64,000 nucleotides of DNA from Favolaschia claudopus. Its lineage: Eukaryota; Basidiomycota; Agaricomycetes; Agaricales; Mycenaceae. The translations under genes were made by a program, and so were the position numbers. How positions within the stretch are numbered: the stretch's first letter is position 1; each line of letters starts with the position of its first letter. The notes beneath the pieces are model-generated. The model was not told the DNA's origin. It saw only the letters and a list, made by a program, of their open reading frames with translations, and searched no databases. Location: assembly GCA_037176885.1 (NCBI GenBank), contig JAWWNJ010000113.1, positions 248,001-312,000 on the forward strand. Direction: 5' to 3'. Of the stretch, positions 32,496-43,676 are shown in pieces.

Positions 32496-33602
32496 ATGGT
32501 GTATGGCGGAGTGTCGCGCGCGGTGAAGACTCTACGGGCCGTCTCAGCCTCTCACCTCCCCGTATTCCCCCCCACACAAGCATCCAAATCCTCCTTCGAC
32601 CCACAAACCTGGGGCCAACTCCAACCCCCGCCCTCCACCGCCCTCAGCGCCTTCGCCCACCGTATCGGCCTCGGCGCCGTCCTCACCGACACAGACGACA
32701 TCCTCAAAGCATGCACCCACCCCTCCATCCTCTCTCTTTCCCCCTCCCCCTCCTCCTCTTCTCAGCCCATAGAAACCAACGCCCACCTCAGCACCCTCGG
32801 TAACGCCCTCATGGGTCTCTTCGCCACCGAATACGTCAACGCGACGTACCCCTACCTCCCCACCCGCGTCCTCAAAGCCGCCGTCACCGCCCACGTCGGC
32901 CCGCAGTCCTGCGCCAACGCCGCGCTCGAGATGGGCGCCGTCCCACTTCTGCGGTGGGCACCAAAAGCCTCTTCTTCGTCGGCTGTTTCGTGGACGCCGC
33001 AGACGCCCGCGGTGCAACGCACCGACGCGCTGGCGTCCATCCCGCGCGCGCTCACCGCCCTCATCTACCACCACCGCTCCCTCCCCTCCGCGCGCCAGTT
33101 CGTCCATTCCTACTTCTTGCTCTCACGGCAGGTCGACGTCCGGAGTATGATCAAGTTCGTCGACCCGAAAAAAGCGTTGAAGGAGATGGTCGCCAAGTTT
33201 GGGCGCGACCCGCCCAAGTCGCGGCTGCTCAAGGAGACGGGAAGGTTTTCGAATTCGCCGGTGTTTGTGGTGGGGATATATAGCGGAGAGGATAAGCTGG
33301 GTGAGGGGTTTGGTGCGAGTTTGAAGATGGCGGAGTATAGGGTGAGTTGTCTTTTCTTCGTATTTATTCTAATTCTAAAATAATCGTAGGCGGCGGAAGC
33401 ATCCCTACTCGCGGTGTACCTCACTCGGCGACCCCCAGACGACCTCAACCTCCCCACCGACACCTTCCCCCGCGGGCTCGGCGACGTCTTTGCTGAGGAC
33501 GCACACAACGAGGGCGACTACCTGCCCCCCGATCTCCCTCACGCCGAGGTCATGTATGCCAGCGGCGGCAGGAGCGGGCGGATCGCGTCGGAGGCCTCGT
33601 AG
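32496..33602 (+). CDS. Mitochondrial ribosomal protein mL44 (RNase III fold)
   Basis: Large-subunit mitochondrial ribosomal protein (yeast Mrpl3 family) with a catalytically inactive RNase III-like domain followed by a dsRNA-binding domain. The ATG at 32496 starts MVYGGVSRAVKTLRAVSASH, a basic, Arg/Ser-rich N-terminus fitting a mitochondrial presequence; the frame extends slightly upstream only with non-ATG codons. The RNase III-like part has FAHRIGLGAVLTDTDDILKA, CTHPSIL, LSTLGNALMGLFATEYVNA, YPYLPTRVLKAAVTAHVG, then RALTALIYHHRSLPSARQFV. The dsRBD-like end is SPVFVVGIYSGEDKLGEGFG continuing ASLKMAEYR, joined over a 48-nt intron (33342-33389) to AAEASLLAVYLTRR. TAG at 33600-33602. It lacks the acidic catalytic signature of true RNase III. 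Low-complexity Ser and Pro inserts are present. Confidence 0.85.
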
Positions 33603-33824
33603 TGCAGATCCCTTCGGAGGCGTCGTAGTATCACTGTGGTGGGTGTGTGCTTTGCATGATAGATTTTTGTGTGGACGACATAAAAAGTAATAATAATTTC
33701 CTATTCGACGAGGACTGACAATGAGAGTCTCTGCGACGTTGCATATTCTACCTGAGTGGCTGGAATTGGGGAGGGCGAGGGGAAGGGGAAGGGAGAAATA
33801 CGGAGGGTAGGAGAGACCGGGTGA

Positions 33825-34960
33825 ACGGGACGAGGACGACGGTAAGTTTCAGACGAGACGAGACTAAGACGAAGACGAAAAAGCAAGACGAGTTTAAGTC
33901 GAAGACAAGACGAGATAAGACTGAGATGAAGACGAGACGAAGACGAAGTCGGGACGAGACGAAGACGAATAATCAAGACGAGACCCAGACAAAGACGAAG
34001 ACGAGGGATCAAGACTACATAGACCAGACCAAAGACGAAGATAAGACGGGATGAGACCAAGATCAAGACGGGACGAAGATAAGACCAAGTTCAAGATGAG
34101 ACGGGACGAGACGAATTCGGAAGACGCAAGGTCGAGACGGGACATCCGAGTCTGAGTCAGACAAAGACGAAGACGAGACCAAGACGAGTTGAAGACCGTC
34201 TGAGAAGACGGGACAAAGACGAAGATGAGCCAGATCGAGACAAGACCAAGAACGAAGATAAGATGAGACGGGACGAGTCAAAATTGAAAATAGATGATCA
34301 AGACAGGACGAGACGGAGATCAAGATGCAGACGACATAAAAAGGGACCAAGACCAAGATGAGACGAGTCTAAGACATACGATCAAGACGGGAGGAAGCGA
34401 GACCAAGATAAAACGAGACTAAGACGAGGAAGACGAGACAAAGCGGACGATCAACACGAGACAGACGAAGACGAAAGATCAAGACCAGACCAGACAGAGA
34501 TCAAAACAAGACCAGACAGAGACGAAGATTAATGAGACCGGACGAAGTGAAGATAGGCTGAAGACAGGACGAAGACGAAGATAAGACGAGACTAAGACCA
34601 ATACTACGATTGAGACGGGACGAGACGAAGATCAAGCCGAAAGATTAAGACGAGATGGACACCAAGCTGAGACTGAACGAGACGAAGACGAATGATCAAG
34701 ACAGGAACGCGAAAGACCACGCAAGACGAGGATAAGAAGAGGTAAAGCGAAAGATAAGACGAGATGAAGACCATGAGCAAGATGAGACAAGACGAGACGA
34801 AGACGGAAGATCAAGATGAGACCAGACAAAGATCAAGACAAAGCCAGACGGAGATCAAGACGACAAGATCAATGAGGGAGGGAACGAGACGAAGATCGAA
34901 ACGAGACCAAGCAAGACGAAGACGAGACAGAGATGAAAGATTGGGAACGCACATCAGGGG
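33825..34960. repeat. Degenerate GA-rich repeat field
   Basis: More than 1.1 kb of GACGAGAC, GAAGACGAAGA, AAGACCAAGATGAGAC variants on the plus strand, left of cassette 3. Same repeat type and orientation as 12224-12850, which also lies left of cassette 1. No clean unit length; words recur at 5-6 nt and about 20 nt spacing. Open frames through it are low-complexity. The stretch 33603-33824 just before it and 34961-35384 after it hold no supported gene. Confidence 0.75.
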
Positions 34961-35466
34961 CAAAATGGTGGAGATGACTCAGAGCGGCATTTGCGTTGAG
35001 TGCAGCTGAGCCCAAATATAGGAGTGAATCAGACGACGGGAGGAAGATCTGAGACTGGTGGCCATGGAGAGAGAGGCATAGTATTGCGAGACTAGGACTG
35101 AGACTTTGCGGGCAAAATCAAGACGGAAGCTGAGACCACCTTCCTTCAATCATGGACCAGAGTCACGGTGAGACCTGATGCAATGAGATAAATGTTTGCA
35201 CGCGAAAGGCGAGGCGGATGAGGAATTCAAAGGCTGTCGAAGGGACAGGCGGTGGACTGGATGGCAAGAAAGGCAGTAATATTAAACAGCGCGGTGACGA
35301 CTGAGATGAAGACGATCCCCGTTCATGAGGAGACGGTGTGGGAGACAAGATGACTACATACGAAAGAGGATATCTGAGACTGATACTGTGAGAACTGCAA
35401 TATTTGAGTCCGGCGCAGACAGGCTGGAGTCTGAGCTGGTCGTAGTGGCACAGCGTGAGCCTCCCT

Positions 35467-36582
35467 TCAAGTGTCCCAGTCGGACAGCAAATGAATGGGC
35501 TGCCGGTCGCTGTCGACGCCAAAGTCGATTGTCCGAATGGAAGAGAACGCCCGACGGTATAAATTCTCGAGGAGTGCGGTTGGGGCGGTGCATGTAATAC
35601 GCAGGTGCTCCAGATCACAGCCAGACCTCGCCATGAAAGACCTCAACGATTGAATCGGCTTTTGGCCGAGGAGTTCTCTACAGACTGTGAGGCTGGAGAG
35701 CGCAGGGAGGGTGAATGAGGGGAGGAAACTATTCAAGGGTTCATCGGTGTCTGCCTTCAACGATTTGAGGCAAGGGAGCACAATCGGCGGGGGGTGGAAT
35801 GCAAAGTCTGCCTCGCTTACGATTATTTCGAGGCGACAATCGAGAAGGTTGGTGGCCGTCTGCAGGATTGGAACGCAGTCTTCGAATGCTATGTGATGCA
35901 GTGAGAGACTGGTCAACTGTGTCCAAGCAAGCCCAGTGACCCATTCAGCTGCCAAACTGTCAAGCACAACGGAGCGTAGCATTGGGGCATCGAGGAATTG
36001 GATATACTGAGGAGGCTCACGGTCGAGTTCGATGTCGAGATGGCGGAGAAGCGGAAATTGGCCTTCGATGGTGGGGAGAGCGGAAGCATGGTATTCGAGC
36101 CGGAGTTGGAGATACTCGCAGCGTGCGCGAACGGGAAGGATCGCCGCGAGAAGCATTGGAATATTGGCAGAGTAATTGTCCGTTTCATCTGCACGAATAG
36201 CCAGCGGACAGCAGCCAGCCCTGCTGAGCCATACGTGGTCGGGGTTGAAAGGGGTACGTTCCACACTGGAGAGAGATATCGCTCTCCAAAGTTTGGGGGT
36301 GGCAAAAGCGATTTCTCTCCACAAGTGACAGATATGAGTCAAGAGAACAGGCGAATCTGGGCCAGCGAGTGGCGGGCAGATAGGATATTTTGGGAGAAAG
36401 TGTAGGAAGATTTCCCCCACGATTTCGTTGGGTAAAGTCAAGACGGGGTACTTGTAGACGTTGAGTCGCTCCTTGATGGCCGACTCTTCAAGTCGCAAGG
36501 CGGCAAGGGCCTGTTCCAGAACCTTCATTTGAGCTTCGAGCTCTGCTAGACGAGCACGATCCTCGACGAAATTGGCGACCAT
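35467..36582 (-). CDS. F-box protein G (cassette 3), intact
   Basis: 371 residues, one exon from the ATG at 36580-36582 (MVANFVEDRARLAELEAQMK). The frame is also open to an upstream ATG at 36702, which would add 40 residues; the inner ATG is preferred because it is the one conserved in gene B. Coiled coil to about residue 45, F-box YPVLTLPNEIVGEIFLHFLP and LTHICHLWREIAFATPKLWR, leucine-rich region with CEYLQLRLEYHASALPTIEG, FPLLRHLDIELDRE, LAWTQLTSLSLHHIAFEDCV, LPCLKSLKADTDE and FTLPALSSLTVCRELLG, end PIHLLSDWDT. It is the only B-lineage copy with an intact frame and start. Predicted SCF substrate adaptor; substrate unknown. Confidence 0.9.
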   Translation of the reverse strand: MVANFVEDRARLAELEAQMKVLEQALAALRLEESAIKERLNVYKYPVLTLPNEIVGEIFLHFLPKYPICPPLAGPDSPVLLTHICHLWREIAFATPKLWRAISLSSVERTPFNPDHVWLSRAGCCPLAIRADETDNYSANIPMLLAAILPVRARCEYLQLRLEYHASALPTIEGQFPLLRHLDIELDREPPQYIQFLDAPMLRSVVLDSLAAEWVTGLAWTQLTSLSLHHIAFEDCVPILQTATNLLDCRLEIIVSEADFAFHPPPIVLPCLKSLKADTDEPLNSFLPSFTLPALSSLTVCRELLGQKPIQSLRSFMARSGCDLEHLRITCTAPTALLENLYRRAFSSIRTIDFGVDSDRQPIHLLSDWDT

Positions 36583-36970
36583 GATGCGACTAGGGAATGT
36601 ACTCCCAGTGGGAGTAGCGATACCAGTGGTAGCTGTTATTAGAACTTCAGGTCTGGTCCTGGCGATACAAGCAGGTAGAGGCAAAGGTTGGGCAAAGGTC
36701 AAAAGAGGTCTTCAATGAAGAAGTCGGTCCGTCACAGCTCGGCCCGCAGCATCCGAGCCTTTGCCTTCGTTTCTCATCCAGCTCGCATCCAGCTGCAATT
36801 CAAAGTCGTGCGCCGGTCCCAGTGCCACTACTACTCCAACTCCGATACATATAGAGACCAAACCTGAGTAAGTGCCTGAGCGCACGGTAAACTCCATTCG
36901 CTACTAAGTAGTGAAGCCCGCTGACTCGACATTCCTCCCAGTAAAATAATTTCTGAGATCGAGTCGAACC
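36583..36970. promoter_or_regulatory. Shared divergent promoter of F-box pair G/H
   Basis: 388 bases, nearly identical by eye to the B/C spacer (14686-15076), including the TACATATAGAGACC element and the TGCAATTCAAAGTC word. The similarity of the non-coding spacer is as high as in the genes, which points to a fairly recent duplication. Confidence 0.55.
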
Positions 36971-38064
36971 ATGCTTCAGAGGCTTGCAGAGGACCGAGCG
37001 CGGCTGGCAGAGCTTGATCCTCAAATCCTGGAGCTCGAGGGTGCCCTTGCTGTCCTGCGATCTCAGCGTTCACTCGTGAAGGAGCGGCTTGACACCTACA
37101 AGTACCCCGTTCTGACCCTACCCAACGAAGTCATCGCCGAGATCTTTGTCCAGTTTATTCCGGAATACCCTGCTTGCCCACCACTCGCTGGTCTACAATC
37201 GCCCATTCTTCTGACACGCATCTGTCGCTTTGGCGGGAAATTGCCCATGCCACCCCCAAGTTATGGCGAGCAGTCTCGCTATCTAGCCACAGCGATTTCT
37301 TCCTCAATCAAAAGGATATATGGCTCAGTAGAGCTGGCTGCTTTCCTCTGTCTATCCGGATGAATGAAACAGATGGCTTCAACGTCGATGGGCCGTCGCT
37401 GGTTGCCGCAATCCTTCCCCACCGTTCTCGCTGCGAATATCTCGAACTTCGACTTCATGATCACGTTCCTTATCTCGCCTCCATTGAACGCGACTTTCCG
37501 CTTCTAAAACATCTGGATCTGGAGCTTGACCAAAAACCTAATTCCAAAATTGAATTCTCTCGTGTCCCCATGCTGCGCTCCGCTGTGCTCGACCATTTTG
37601 CGGCTAGTCGGATCGTGCTCCCTTGGTCACAATTAACCACCTTGGCATTGCACACCATACCGCTCGTGCGCTGTGTCCCGATCTTAGAGAAGGCCACCAA
37701 CCTCTTGGAATGCAGTCTTGCCACGTTCGTGACCAACGAAAACTACATTGCACACCCCCGTATCATGCTGGCGCATCTAAAGTCGCTGAAGGCGAATGGG
37801 TATGGCCGGATGAACACATTCCTCGACTCCTTCGCCCTTCCTCTTCTCTCCAAGCTGGATGTCTGCGAAAAGCTCCTTGGTCCTAATCCGATCTCTTCCC
37901 TTACAACCTTCATATCAAGGTCCGAGTGTAACCTGCAGTGCCTGCGGATCTGTTGCATGCAGGCGGGTTCCATGACCTATTCCGCTGCGTTTCCTTCGAT
38001 TCAAGAGCTGAGTTTTGGGACTGAGAAAGACCCGCAGCAGCCGCTTCATTTGTTGTCGGTTTGA
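36971..38064 (+). pseudogene. F-box gene H (cassette 3), single-base frameshift in the F-box
   Basis: The ATG at 36971 opens MLQRLAEDRARLAELDPQIL and the F-box YPVLTLPNEVIAEIFVQF as in C and E. At ICRLWREI the C gene has CGC CTG TGG while H has CGCTTTGG (37227-37234): one nucleotide is missing. From there the correct protein continues in another frame (WREIAHATPKLWRAVSLSS to QPLHLLSV, TGA at 38062-38064). ATG to stop is 1094 nt, one less than the 1095 nt of intact gene E. The first frame ends after about 130 residues, so only the coiled coil and half an F-box would be made. Apart from this base the gene looks functional, so a sequencing error must be excluded. Confidence 0.85.
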
Positions 38065-38684
38065 GGGGTTTCTTATGATATTCGGAAGCTTCACGGGGGA
38101 TGGGACGGTGTGTCACAATAGATTCTAGTGTGCCATGGCTAAAATCCTTGTGTATAGTGGTAAACGGCTACTCAAAAAGTTATCACGCTATATCCACCTT
38201 GTATTAGATCTCCAGATCGTACGTACGTCCTTCATTGGTTTCGGCTTCGTATGCCAGGACACGAAAAAAGGGGGGGTATTCAGAACTTTTTTCGACACAC
38301 CAACTAGACATAGGTAGCCAAGAATAACAGGCATTCCAAACGATCCTCTCATCCACCACACCTTTTTCGATCTTTTGATTTCGCCGTTCTCCTCAATCCC
38401 CAATCCCACATCACAAGTCTTCGTTCCAGCGATTTTCTTTCCACCACCAATTGGGAAGAGGCATATCCTTCGGGTGCTGCCACGTCCATTGCACCACTAT
38501 GGGCCGCCTCCAGAGTCCAGAACGCCTCCCACTTCGAATTAGAGCGATGACCAGTATTCCAGTAGTCAGACCAACGCAGTATCATATGGGGAGGAGGAGG
38601 AGCAGGAGGAGGAGGAGGATGTATTAACCGTATTGTCCGGCTAAAAGGAACGGGCGGTGCGAAATCTGAAGAAACGGGGGCACG
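38065..38684. other. 3' flank of F-box H, no supported gene
   Basis: To about 38590 this matches the 3' flank of gene C; a G-rich run of GGAGGAGGAGC follows at about 38590-38620. Minus-strand frames (38188-38409, 38349-38585) have no recognised family. Confidence 0.4.
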
Positions 38685-39041
38685 TCAGATTATTCGCAAG
38701 AATGGTGAGTCCATTGGCGCAGCGTTCCATGTAGCGGCACGGCGATGAAATTCGTTGACGTAGATCCAGCGGCAGAGATTAATATTAGTATTATTATCAG
38801 ACGACGGGGATGTAAAGACGGGGAGTCGAGAGATAGATCGACTGCAAAACCAGGCAGTCACTAGCAATGATTGCGACGACTTTCGAGGCCCATTCCTCAG
38901 GCAATTATCACCATCGAAAAATGTACTCTCAGTTTTACACGCATCTCCACACGCTGGCCCCCCACAATTGCAGAAAAACTCGAAATTCGTGAAAGCAAAA
39001 GATGCAAATGACATGATATAAGTAGTTAGTCGTTGTGCCAT
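38685..39041 (-). CDS. Possible small cysteine-containing protein or eIF3a 3' UTR
   Basis: 118 residues from an ATG at 39039-39041. The N-terminal third is aromatic and cysteine-rich (MSFASFAFTNFEFFCNCGGP and then ACGDACKTE), the rest is unremarkable. There is no clean signal peptide. It starts only 23 bases downstream of the eIF3a stop on the same strand, so it may simply be 3' UTR. No family recognised. Listed because the clustered cysteines are unusual for chance. Confidence 0.2.
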   Translation of the reverse strand: MAQRLTTYIMSFASFAFTNFEFFCNCGGPACGDACKTESTFFDGDNCLRNGPRKSSQSLLVTAWFCSRSISRLPVFTSPSSDNNTNINLCRWIYVNEFHRRAATWNAAPMDSPFLRII

Positions 39042-39064
39042 GCCATGCCGTGTCGAAAGAAAAT

Positions 39065-42000
39065 CTAAGCTCGTCCTCTTGCCCCGCCCCGTTTCCAAAC
39101 CCCGCCGCCTCTCTTCTCCGGCACCGTCTGGAACCCATCGTCATCCTTTAGCGTATCACCCTTCGTCGCTGGCGGAGGCGCAGGAGAAGCAACCCTCACC
39201 GGCGCCGTCCCCCCTCCCGCAGCCTGTGCCGCCGCCTGCCGCTCCCGCCACCCACCCGGCGCACCACCCCTCATCGCCCCAGGTACATACTTCGGCGCCG
39301 CAGCCGGACTAGGACTCTCCGCCCTCGGCGGCGTAGCACTACTCAGCGCCGCCGCACGCGTAGGCGTCGCAGGCGTCGAGGGCGTCGGCGTTGCCGTTGC
39401 CGTACTACGCCGCCACACACCCCCCTCGGTCGGCGTAGCAGCGGATGCAGACGCGCGTGCGCTCGAAGGTGCGCTGGGAACGATAGGTTTGCGCACGGGT
39501 CCGGCCTTTGCTTCGGCTGCTCTGGCGGCGCGACGCGCCTCTGCTTCCTCCTCGCGTTGAGCCTGGAGACGCGCCTTTTCGACCGCCTCGGCGCGCTCTG
39601 CTTCGCGCGCCTTGCGCTGCGCGACGACTTTTTCCTCCGCCTCCCGCTTGGCAGCAGCGGCAGCAGCTTCGGCGGCCTCTTCTTCCGCACGAATGCGGTC
39701 CTCTTCTGCGAGTCGCTCTGTCAATGGATGTCATTAGCATAGAATCCTGGAAATCATGGCAAGGCGAATAATACATACCCTCCTCCAGCCTCCTCTCCTC
39801 CTCCACCCTCTCCTCCTCCTTCCTTCTCGCCTCCTCAACCGCCCGCCTCTCCTCCTCCCTCTTCGCCATAACAGACTTCTTCCTCTTATTCTTCTCCTCC
39901 TCGATCTTTCTACTAGCCGCATCCTTCTTCTTCGCAAACTCCTCTCCCTTCTTCGCCAAAATCACCGCCCTCCGCGCCTCATACTCCGGAATCATCCTCG
40001 ACAACCTCTTCTTTGTCTCCAAATCGTCTTGATGGGCGCGGTGCGCGGAATCCTTGCGCGCAGCCTGCACATCAGAGAAGGTATCCCTGTCGGTGGCCTG
40101 CTGCCGTTCATAGTCCTGCGCGACGAGCGGCCGCTCTTCTTTCCGGTACGCACGCTCGACGTGATCGAGCCGCTTCCCAGCAATGCGTAACCGTTCAGTC
40201 ATCTCCTTCTTCTCCTTCTCAAGCTGCGCGACCTGCTTGCCAATGAGTTGATCTGTGTCCATCAAGGCGACATCCTGTGCGGTGGTAGATTAGAAAAATC
40301 TTCTACAAAAGCAAGACGAAAAGAACAAAACCTACCTGGTCCCCGGCCTTGATAACCCCCTTATCAATCAACGCCTGCGCCGCCTCCCTCTGCGCTTGCA
40401 TCTGGATCTGCCTAATCTTCTCCTGATCCTTCTGCCTCTGCATCTCCTTAATCCTCTTCGCCTCCTCTTCCTGATTCCTCCTCGTCATCTCCGCCCTCCG
40501 GATCGCCTCCTCCTTCTCCTTGCGCACCGTAAGCTCGCTAAGCAGCTCACGACGCCGCGCCACAAGCGCCCTGCGCAGCTGCAACGCTTTACGCTCTTTC
40601 TGGACTTCCGAGGCGAGGGCGGCGAAGCGCGCTTGCTCTTCCTCCTCTGTAGTTGTAGTCGAGTCGGCAGCGGGATCGATGACCTCGATCGCATTATGCA
40701 AACACCTCGCAACGCTCCCAAGCCTTGTACGCACCAGCTCCGCAACGCTCGGCTGGACCGCACCATCGACCTCCTTCGAAGCGCTGCTGCTAGTACTCTC
40801 CTTCGACGGTGAAGCCTCATTCAAAGCAACCGCAAACGGATCGTCCACAAACGCGATACTTCCGTCCGCATGGTCGACGCGCACGTTCAGCTCCCCGCGC
40901 CTGGCACACCCCATAATATAGCTCTCCACCTGCTCCGGGTCGAACACACCTTTCACTTTCGTCCCCTCCTCGGAGGCAGCGGGGGCGGCCTCGCGCAGAG
41001 GCTCCACAAGTTCCATCACAAACTCAATCCTCACGCTCGCATACACCTGCGCCAGCTGGCTCAACAGCCGACTCAGCAGCGCGCGTTGCAGCAGCGGGAC
41101 ATACGGGGCATAGTCGCTCGAGGCGCGCAGCTCTTTCAGGATGGGGGCGACGTTCTCGCAGAGGGTGAGCGGGTCAAAAGTGACCTCGAGAACGTTGTAG
41201 AGCTCTTTGATGGGCTTGGGTGCACGGCGCAGGACGTCACGCGAGAGCGCCTCTTTAAGAAGGCCTGCACGTGTAGGGGGTTTAGTGAGCCCGAGGAGGG
41301 CGGTTAGACGCGCCTTGGCGGGCTCTTCGGAGGAAGAGAGGCCCACAGGGACGGCAAGAGCGCTGACCAGGACTTGCCCTGCCAGCCGTTCGGCGTCTTC
41401 GGCGGGCTTGCCGCCGGCTGAGGGCTGGGACTGTTGAACGGTGGCGTATACGGAGTTATAGCGGCCCCAAGCGGCGGCGTGATATAACGCATTGCCGCTC
41501 ATGAGGAAGATGCGGGTGAGCTTTTCGTAGTAGTTTGCCATCATGGCTGGGCGAGGAGCCTTCTTCGCCATGGTGAGGAGGTTGTGGACGTCTTCGACTG
41601 AGCGGAAAGCTTCTTGCCAGAGCTCGAGCTCGACGGAGGTGTTGAGCTGAGCGAAGCGGGTGTCGAGGTGGTGTTGTAGGGTCTCTGGGTCAGATAGGTT
41701 GATAGAGTGCGGTTGGTGTGAGTATTTCGCGACGTTGGAAAGGTGGAGGCGGAGGGTTTCGCAGAGACGACGGAATTCGACTTTGCGTTGGTGTTTTAGA
41801 CAGAATTTGAATGCTTGTTGGGCGATGCTCTGGAGAACTGTAAACTATACCGGAACACGGGATATGACGCGCACAAACCTGGTAAATGACCTCGAGCCGT
41901 GCATTATTTTTGAGCGTCTCTAAGGACGTGCGGTAGCTCTCCCAAAGAAATTTGAGCCACGGAGTCACAAGCGCCCGGTCCGTCCTGTCCTTGCTCTGGT

Positions 42001-42406
42001 CCCCGCTAACCGCACCAAGCAGGATACTCTCGGGCGTCTCGCTGGCCTCGAGATCATCTACGTCGACTGCTACCTGCACGGCGGCTTTTTCCTGCGCTTC
42101 GCGGACCTTGTCATCGGCGAGCTTGACGAAGCGAGTTATGACAGCCTCGATGCTTTGTACGCTCGTATTTTGGGCAATGTTCTTGTACTGCATTAGACCT
42201 TCCTTCGCGGTCCTTCCCTTGCGCATGTCGACACAGAGCTCGATGAAACGGTGCATAATGGGCTCCAGGGATGCCAGCGGTGTCGAGCGAAAGCGTTTTG
42301 AGGAAAACATTTCAGTAAGAGACTGGAGAGCGGCATGGGTTTGCCCGACAGAGACGAGGCCCTCTGCCTGCTTCAGGACCGTCTCTGGCTTTGAGAACGG
42401 CGCCAT
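39065..42406 (-). CDS. TIF32: Translation initiation factor eIF3 subunit a
   Basis: Largest scaffold subunit of eIF3, needed for 40S recruitment and scanning; cytosolic. Start [20 protein letters not shown] at 42406, typical for fungal eIF3a. The N-terminal PCI-type half contains [40 protein letters not shown], and, after an intron near 41840-41880, the exon covering [40 protein letters not shown] and the PCI end ([20 protein letters not shown]). The C-terminal half is a long charged coiled coil ([20 protein letters not shown], then [20 protein letters not shown]), interrupted by introns near 40275-40335 and 39722-39778. The tail is Ala/Pro-rich and ends in an RG-rich segment [11 protein letters not shown]. 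The open frame running to 40303 across an intron edge is artefactual. No damage seen. Confidence 0.92.
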
Positions 42407-42439
42407 AGTGGTAAGCGGTCAAAAATTCGGGCTTTGTCG

Positions 42440-43420
42440 TTGTTAGCTTTCAATGCCCTCGGCTCCGAGTTGTCACACCTACACATTACGTCACGCTCGC
42501 AGTCACGTTAATGTTCAATCTTCCACCCGACCACCATCTGTATCACTATCTCGTACTGGTGGATCCCTCGGCTCGGATATACTTTTGAACGTTCTTTTGG
42601 CCTCATCACACCTCCTGCTCAGTCTCGACCGGCGCGTCAGCAATTCTCTCGAACTGGAACCTCAAACAGTCAAACTTCAGTCTTCAATTCGCGACCTGCG
42701 TCAAACTTGTATCTCGTTTCTCAATCTTTAGCATGGGGGTGCGCTGTCTGAGTTTCTGACTCGTTTGCAAAATAACGCGTGGATCAAGGTCTCAACTCAT
42801 TCCAATTTTATCACCTTCAAGTTGCCCTCAGACCTGTCTCAGTTCTAGGGTCCAGTGCGTCCAGGGATCAGGGGTGGACTCATCTCTGTCTACACCCTCA
42901 GCTCCCCATCGTAAATTGCGACCCAGCGCTCACTCTACGCCAGCCATTACTAGTGTTGTCTCTGTATCCCGCCGCTGGATGTGCTGTTCAGTCCTGGTCC
43001 TCGATTCTCCTCCTCCCACGTACTTATTGTCTCGTTCTCCGTCTCTTTGAGAAGTCTCTTGTCGCACCGCATGTCTTGATTCGGAATTCAATGTGTTTGT
43101 TCGTCTTTTCGGTCCTCGGCCTAGCATGAAACTATGATCATCGCACAGATAGTTACTGTCTAGTCGGTCTTGGTCTCGGTCTCGGTCTCAGTTGTCTCAA
43201 TCTGGCTGTATCAGTCTTATTGCCATATGTTTGATTACTTCATGGCCGACCTACGTTCCTGTCTCGCTTTCTTCTCAACTCTATGGTCTGCGTCGCATTT
43301 TCATCTTTGTCCGGAGAAATTTATGCTTATCGTCCTCGGCTCCGAAAGTACACTATTTCTCTTCATAACCGCTACCGTATTTGAGCGCTAACACATATAA
43401 TTCGACTTCTCTCCGTTATC
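42440..43420. repeat. CT-rich degenerate repeat field upstream of eIF3a
   Basis: CT-rich text on the plus strand with TCGGTCTTGGTCTCGGTCTC at about 43160-43190 and scattered GTCTC words, like the 25030-25960 field. It lies between the divergent eIF3a and membrane-protein genes and must contain both promoters. No gene supported. Confidence 0.45.
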
Positions 43421-43676
43421 TTCGCTAATACAGCTTCCAAAATGCCAGCAATAGCCACCCATTCAGCTGCGATTGGCTCTTATTTCCAGTCTCAGATCCA
43501 TGTCCTCGAGCCTTTGCTCATATATAGGTCATACCCCTTGGGAGATCTCGCACTAAGGCGTAATCCAGCACGTCTTCTCAGCAAGACGGAACAAAAAAGC
43601 GGGAAGATATCATACAGTTCGACACATATATATTCCTCACAGATAATCTGCCTCCACTAAGACCGCCCTTGCAATC

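Larger units (their letters stand above)
35385..38590. repeat. F-box cassette, copy 3
   Basis: Same order and orientation as copy 1: B-type gene G (minus), 388-bp spacer, C-type gene H (plus), 3' flank to about 38590. On the left, homology with copy 1 starts at about 35385; the coding remnant seen beside copies 1 and 2 is absent and the GA field comes soon after. Confidence 0.75.

Noticed and set aside
39756..41307. Plus-strand frames opposite eIF3a (up to 145 codons)
   Set aside because: Leu/Pro/His-rich shadows of the charged coiled coil of eIF3a.
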